DNA of 62,246 bases, taken from positions 1 through 62,246 of the forward strand of contig JAIOAQ010000016.1 in NCBI GenBank assembly GCA_019873735.1, written 5' to 3'. Positions 61,501 to 62,246 of the stretch are shown here, piece after piece. The stretch's first letter is position 1; the number at the start of each line of letters is the position of its first letter. A program made the translations under genes and the position numbers. The notes beneath the pieces are model-generated. The model did no database searches and had not been told where the DNA came from. It saw nothing but the letters and a program-made list of their open reading frames with translations. The DNA comes from Chloroflexota bacterium (GTDB lineage Bacteria > Chloroflexota > Anaerolineae > Anaerolineales > Villigracilaceae).

Positions 61501-62246
61501 GTCAACTTCACCGCCGACTTCGGCTTCCTGCAGTTCGTCGCTATCGGCAACCGCATCTGGCTCGATATCGGCGCAGGCGCACACTACAACAACGGCATCC
61601 TGGATGCAGATGAGACCGGCGTCAACGGCGTCACCGTCGAACTCTACGACGCCCTCGATAACCTGATCGCCACAACCACCACCGCTTCCTTCGGCGGACA
61701 GGACGGCTACTACTACTTCGACAACCTCCTGCCCGGCACCTACTACGTGCGCATCCCGGCAGCCGAGTTCCAGCCAGGCGGCGACCTGCAGGGCTACGTC
61801 TCCACACTGGGCGCCGGAGGTGACGAGACCAGCGATAACGACGCCGACGAAAACGGCATCGACGTCGCCACCCTCACCACCACCGGCATCCGCACACGCA
61901 ATTACGACCTGCAGCCCAACACCGAGCAAACCGGCGAAGACCAGGTCAACTACGCCGGATCGCTGGATGACGACAACGTCAACTTCACCGCCGACTTCGG
62001 CTTTGTGCGCCTGGTCGCCATCGGCAATCGCGTCTGGTTCGATACCGGCGCAGGCGGCGGCATCCCCGATAACGGCATCCAGGACGGCACCGAAGCGGGC
62101 GTAGCCGGCGTCAGCGTCGAACTCTACCGCACCGACCAGACACCAGGCGTGGATACCCCTGTGGCCGTGACCACCAGCGACGCCAACGGCGACTACTTCT
62201 TCGACCTGCTCAACCCAGGCACCTACTTCGTCCACATCCCCGCCAG
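52591..62246 (+). CDS. Giant secreted surface protein with DUF11-like and SdrD-B-like repeats (partial, runs off the window)
   Basis: An open frame of at least 3218 codons begins MKTSTHNRNF with a signal peptide ending near TAQAAP and stays open to the window edge. From about residue 400 to 2800 it holds roughly 13 DUF11/TIGR01451-type modules, each with a Lys-containing start and a D-x-LP motif (for example GDRVTYRLQYGL, GEYVTYRVVVTVPEG, VGEIVRYRLVVSLPES). From residue 2821 three SdrD-B-like modules follow (IGNRVWYDTGAGG, YVRIPAAEF), the third cut by the window edge. It is likely a cell-surface adhesin or stalk. AAGGTG before the ATG is a weak ribosome site. Codon phase was checked at many points and no frameshift was found. 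Confidence 0.88.
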   Translation, partial: MKTSTHNRNFMLPGILLVILTLLLNGRPPLTAQAAPIVPESGTAAPAFAAVPDVTLNVPAEVFIGQDVSFSVTFDNNDPDPGYGPIIDIIIPSTGFDGDGDGLGNSKIQASFMGIPFVNGDTMRILQFDASCQAVHPFFQDMTGAYATINCPPGVNPGDRLVVLRLPFGSFTQDQPPATVDVTVDMSNYANVNEPLTILARGGYQFGYTPTNDWCCGDPAWPDAVDQNWHPSSVEPILYTFSKSYNGPEGETATGPNFRTYYPDSYTINVQIAPGQSITSLQISDILPDDGRPAPGDVGNLQYNSLISSSPAGASCVTNPNPLTVPGGTLTCSWPAPVSNAASLTFDFHIPLRDADGNPVLDPASGDDFTSCNNLTVSGSWTPLDPDDNPVTINENPSGCEAELTYKSIAIQKGVAVQGGGEPAPGKTLEYTLDFQVSDFFAFRDVVVTDAISDGQHFNPAFTPTLQINGNSYTLAAAPMSANNVNVICDYSGAVASPPAPPGACDVVDSLPPDGKTTIVFNVSSEIINRGQDGKLIGGCVPTSGTGGSDPDCGTYNDGPTTGRIIFQTVIQQNFTDTYPSGDPSVDQGDVLNNDVSVEGLVLSTADVSTVTGRESDDSNAGVVIGRKDLTKSIYAVTESDGVTLTCGPGGPIDPCPNNVEVKPGDRVTYRLQYGLLTSDVEDLYFDDFLPLPVFHVDDPDEDGSSGPAWTFSTSGGIPGPGVVGLGPDDTFYAYMQDGLNDSGPYDTDGQITGQIDANSHNPGPTVDPVLSANALNNRLRIAYATYDDTRDNETVVDLLFTVVVSDDPFADRLYLTNQAQAYEGSTNGSPADAASLVQIILTEPVLVSNKGVVATSNPNAVFVPDPPAPVTFNAPGTAGARWSGVIDSALLATNRIDSDLSGVDGGDLVTFAIVIENVGSSLKGAFDITILDTLPAQFQIPAGGLNLRVANGDNSSTFTFTRPDGTPAVPADLFTTGIRIEDPDPDHGACQGHTVGNGKNILIITYDLQLKDDVPPGSVINTASLTNYAGSDGGPNHLDENQEDDAEVTTLTAIDKTLDSSELENTANATDEAVIGEYVTYRVVVTVPEGQTPGATLTDTLDAGLAFVACDSITPSSADLTTSIAGGFASICSNPTVAAGGGQVAWDFGTLTNVNRDDSTPETLTILYRVLPLNIAANQAGTSLNNSAEYAWSGGPYNASGSLTDSAENVTIIEPSVVPSKSVYNVDKGLDGDYDANDTIRYTITLQNNNPASTDAFDVTFQDILPNDGSESFIVNPVIPVGGVTDTGGILGDADFEIVCDDPPACAAPNIWTVRSVSDFDFPWDAGRTITIRVEGKISVNVSPGQVVTNTAEVRWTSLDGVVTNRSSYNGDSDERTGADGIGGALNDYAAEADVDMPIDQVTPQKYLVTTSELHTGTDSGSRERVSVGEIVRYRLVVSLPESTLINFQIRDNLPDGMTFLNDGTAKVVFVSDSGVVSYDYGTLPVPAIPAACYLADDGNPVTATHPAIPPACPAMADNNIGSTNSTDTNVDNYTTGADVFFKLGRVINYDDDPDAEYAILEFNALVDNNGAPATTNDRGDLLRNNFNVFVNGSPSGTISTDADVYVSEPYLTLDKAINPPLGPNPDAGDTVTYVLTINASSGDNYATAFDISLTDALNAHLVPLSAVITSTTQSDPCVGNGAGTTPFTSSINLTGQDVTLTASCLDPGSQIVATITARIADDAPAGTQIPNQGQLTYTSLPGSGTSGNPTGSDTPGGSGAENGERDGSDGPSGSPNDHAFNDNADFTLAAPTFTKARISPLPGTDDIVQPGELVAYRIVVTLPEGDTESLVIQDLLPTGFTFVSGSLSSGANVTASLASSPSAGDNTLVWVFNSPVTNAYDNVADAKDTLTLDYTVRVTSAAPANTTPLNNGNDAVNTADTYYTPEGGSSTNIGPQNARIDVVKPAITATKVLVPSTPTLRDAGDTIRYQVTIRNTGAAESVAYDVYFQDNLSNLTDYDTAYTLSCVKNPGAVALTYEMDDLSDGFDTTPDAFIAALDQFHIAGDLEEGQPNSWQLRQYAATGEEIVCTYQAVVLTTVQPGNSISNQVDAYLDSAEGPQPGEESFADTPNVVTVTVPNPSISKIFVVSSESGTADTPAPPRGAIGEIMRYRLAVNLIEGTHTNLQIFDYVPPGMLFLNDGTARVAFVSDGSGIISSTITPALPGCGGLNVTGTASDLISVPSASVTCPLPDTAVSRLRASNDDNYAPDTDFWFSLGDVVNSDSDAAPDNEYIIIEFNALIANVTASNQAYNNATGAPITTSRGNYADLYLSGSGTRTSRSATITINVAEPVIYNVNKTGNITEGDAGDVIHYTVTFTNTSAGSNTNLSPAYDVRLLDNLPVYVTLDVSSISASGASGCATGIDTSNSSGNTVDVRIDTVPPLCAVTVEYEATIREDAPAGVEIDNTAQVTYTSLPGTGTVGNPTGSNTPGGSGANYGERNGTSGGNNDYNDSDGHRVTLLNPPAIVKNAPPRAQYTIGEDVTYPLLITLPEGTTRNVLVIDSIPDGMQYIGYSLDASGYNGSFANNPPTITGGAGDGDDVTFDFGDIVTTDDNNPNNNSFTLNVTLRVLNVAANQNQDTLTNSALLRYTLGAGGSPTDIPGGSQDITVIEPILNVVKSADDSTWLYGQTVTYTLDLSHVSGDPNPANNSTADAYDLIVTDIVPAGLTYSGVGALPANWTFDDSAAPVLTWACLTANGCSLPLGNTAQLSFTATVDSPPDPDALDGTNSTATNNVRLTWTSMSGDNNPGTTTGERDGSDGPTGSLNDYADDADHTGGLELVAIGNRVWYDTGAGGGIPDNGIQDGTEAGVAGVNLELYLAGQVPGTDTPLATTTTDANGNYQFDRLLPGQYFVHIPASQFQAGGALEGYRSSTGHGVDETLDQDTDENGIDVPNLAASGISTPVYNLQPNALRTGEDQASYTGSLDDDNVNFTADFGFLQFVAIGNRIWLDIGAGAHYNNGILDADETGVNGVTVELYDALDNLIATTTTASFGGQDGYYYFDNLLPGTYYVRIPAAEFQPGGDLQGYVSTLGAGGDETSDNDADENGIDVATLTTTGIRTRNYDLQPNTEQTGEDQVNYAGSLDDDNVNFTADFGFVRLVAIGNRVWFDTGAGGGIPDNGIQDGTEAGVAGVSVELYRTDQTPGVDTPVAVTTSDANGDYFFDLLNPGTYFVHIPA
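61051..62246 (+). repeat. 480-bp tandem repeats coding SdrD-B-like modules
   Basis: Modules begin at 61051, 61531 and 62011, an exact 480-nt (160-residue) period. Unit 3 is closer to unit 1 than to unit 2 in its first 100 nt (GGCGGCATCCCCGA, GACGGCACCGAAGCGGGCG). Units 1 and 2 share an identical end (GATGACGACAACGTCAACTT). The pattern A-B-A suggests duplication of a two-module block. Confidence 0.88.

Noticed and set aside
60985..62235. Long open frame (416 codons) on the minus strand opposite the giant gene
   Set aside because: The plus-strand frame has clear SdrD-B-like domains. The minus-strand reading is a valine- and glycine-rich shadow produced by GC-rich codons and repeats.
1..62246. 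CRISPR arrays, tRNA or rRNA genes, integrases, transposases
   Set aside because: None seen: no regularly spaced direct repeats with unique spacers, no T-arm consensus in a cloverleaf context, no recombinase or transposase motifs.

Overview
The window looks like chromosomal DNA from a Chloroflexota bacterium of the Anaerolineae type. The evidence is indirect: many lipoproteins with long Thr/Pro linkers, NBR1-like (four-tryptophan) surface domains, LysM/M23 lipoproteins, a Pkn-type kinase fused to a TolB-like propeller, TPR proteins in pairs, a BMP-family nucleoside ABC transporter, and intergenic repeats rich in CTGTGTAATC and ACACGAAG words. No rRNA, tRNA, CRISPR array, integrase or transposase gene was seen.

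Layout. 1-6.5 kb: Rrf2 regulator, serS, small membrane proteins, the decayed tail of a CLC-type channel, a rhomboid protease, radC and a CBS-pair protein. 6.5-12 kb (minus strand): a close-packed run of an MvaD-family decarboxylase, a site-2 protease, a HEAT-repeat protein, an auxin-efflux-type carrier, a HELAH metalloprotease and acylphosphatase. 12.2-15.9 kb (plus strand): a UbiD-family decarboxylase, the large and small aconitase-X subunits and a UbiX flavin prenyltransferase, which together match the late steps of the archaeal mevalonate pathway. 15.9-20.6 kb: three tandem paralogous LysM/M23 lipoproteins. 20.6-24.6 kb: a redox and regulatory cluster (OsmC, TlpA-like, protein disulfide oxidoreductase, zinc ribbon, anti-sigma, ECF sigma, Crp-like, NifU-like). 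24.7-34.3 kb: membrane proteins, a CAP-domain lipoprotein, a GAF/PAS adenylate cyclase, a transglutaminase, a PAP2 phosphatase and the kinase-propeller. 34.5-45.5 kb (minus strand): two surface lipoproteins, a complete BMP-type ABC transporter, a second BMP lipoprotein, an MFS carrier and trmD. 45.6-52.2 kb: two TPR proteins, groES-groEL under a perfect CIRCE operator, a parvulin lipoprotein and a membrane-anchored protein. 52.6 kb to the end: one giant surface protein of about 13 DUF11-like modules and three SdrD-B-like modules, still open at the window edge.

The strongest leads are: (1) the phosphomevalonate dehydratase / anhydromevalonate-phosphate decarboxylase / UbiX set divergent from an MvaD homologue, implying two routes from mevalonate phosphate in one bacterium; (2) a leader in front of the giant adhesin in which a terminator hairpin and an alternative stem are mutually exclusive, as in a riboswitch or attenuator; (3) a family of palindromic elements, full length 122 bp, present five times in intergenic DNA; (4) recurrent -10 boxes 6-7 nt before ATG, suggesting leaderless transcripts. 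All calls come from reading the sequence; no database search or folding program was run.
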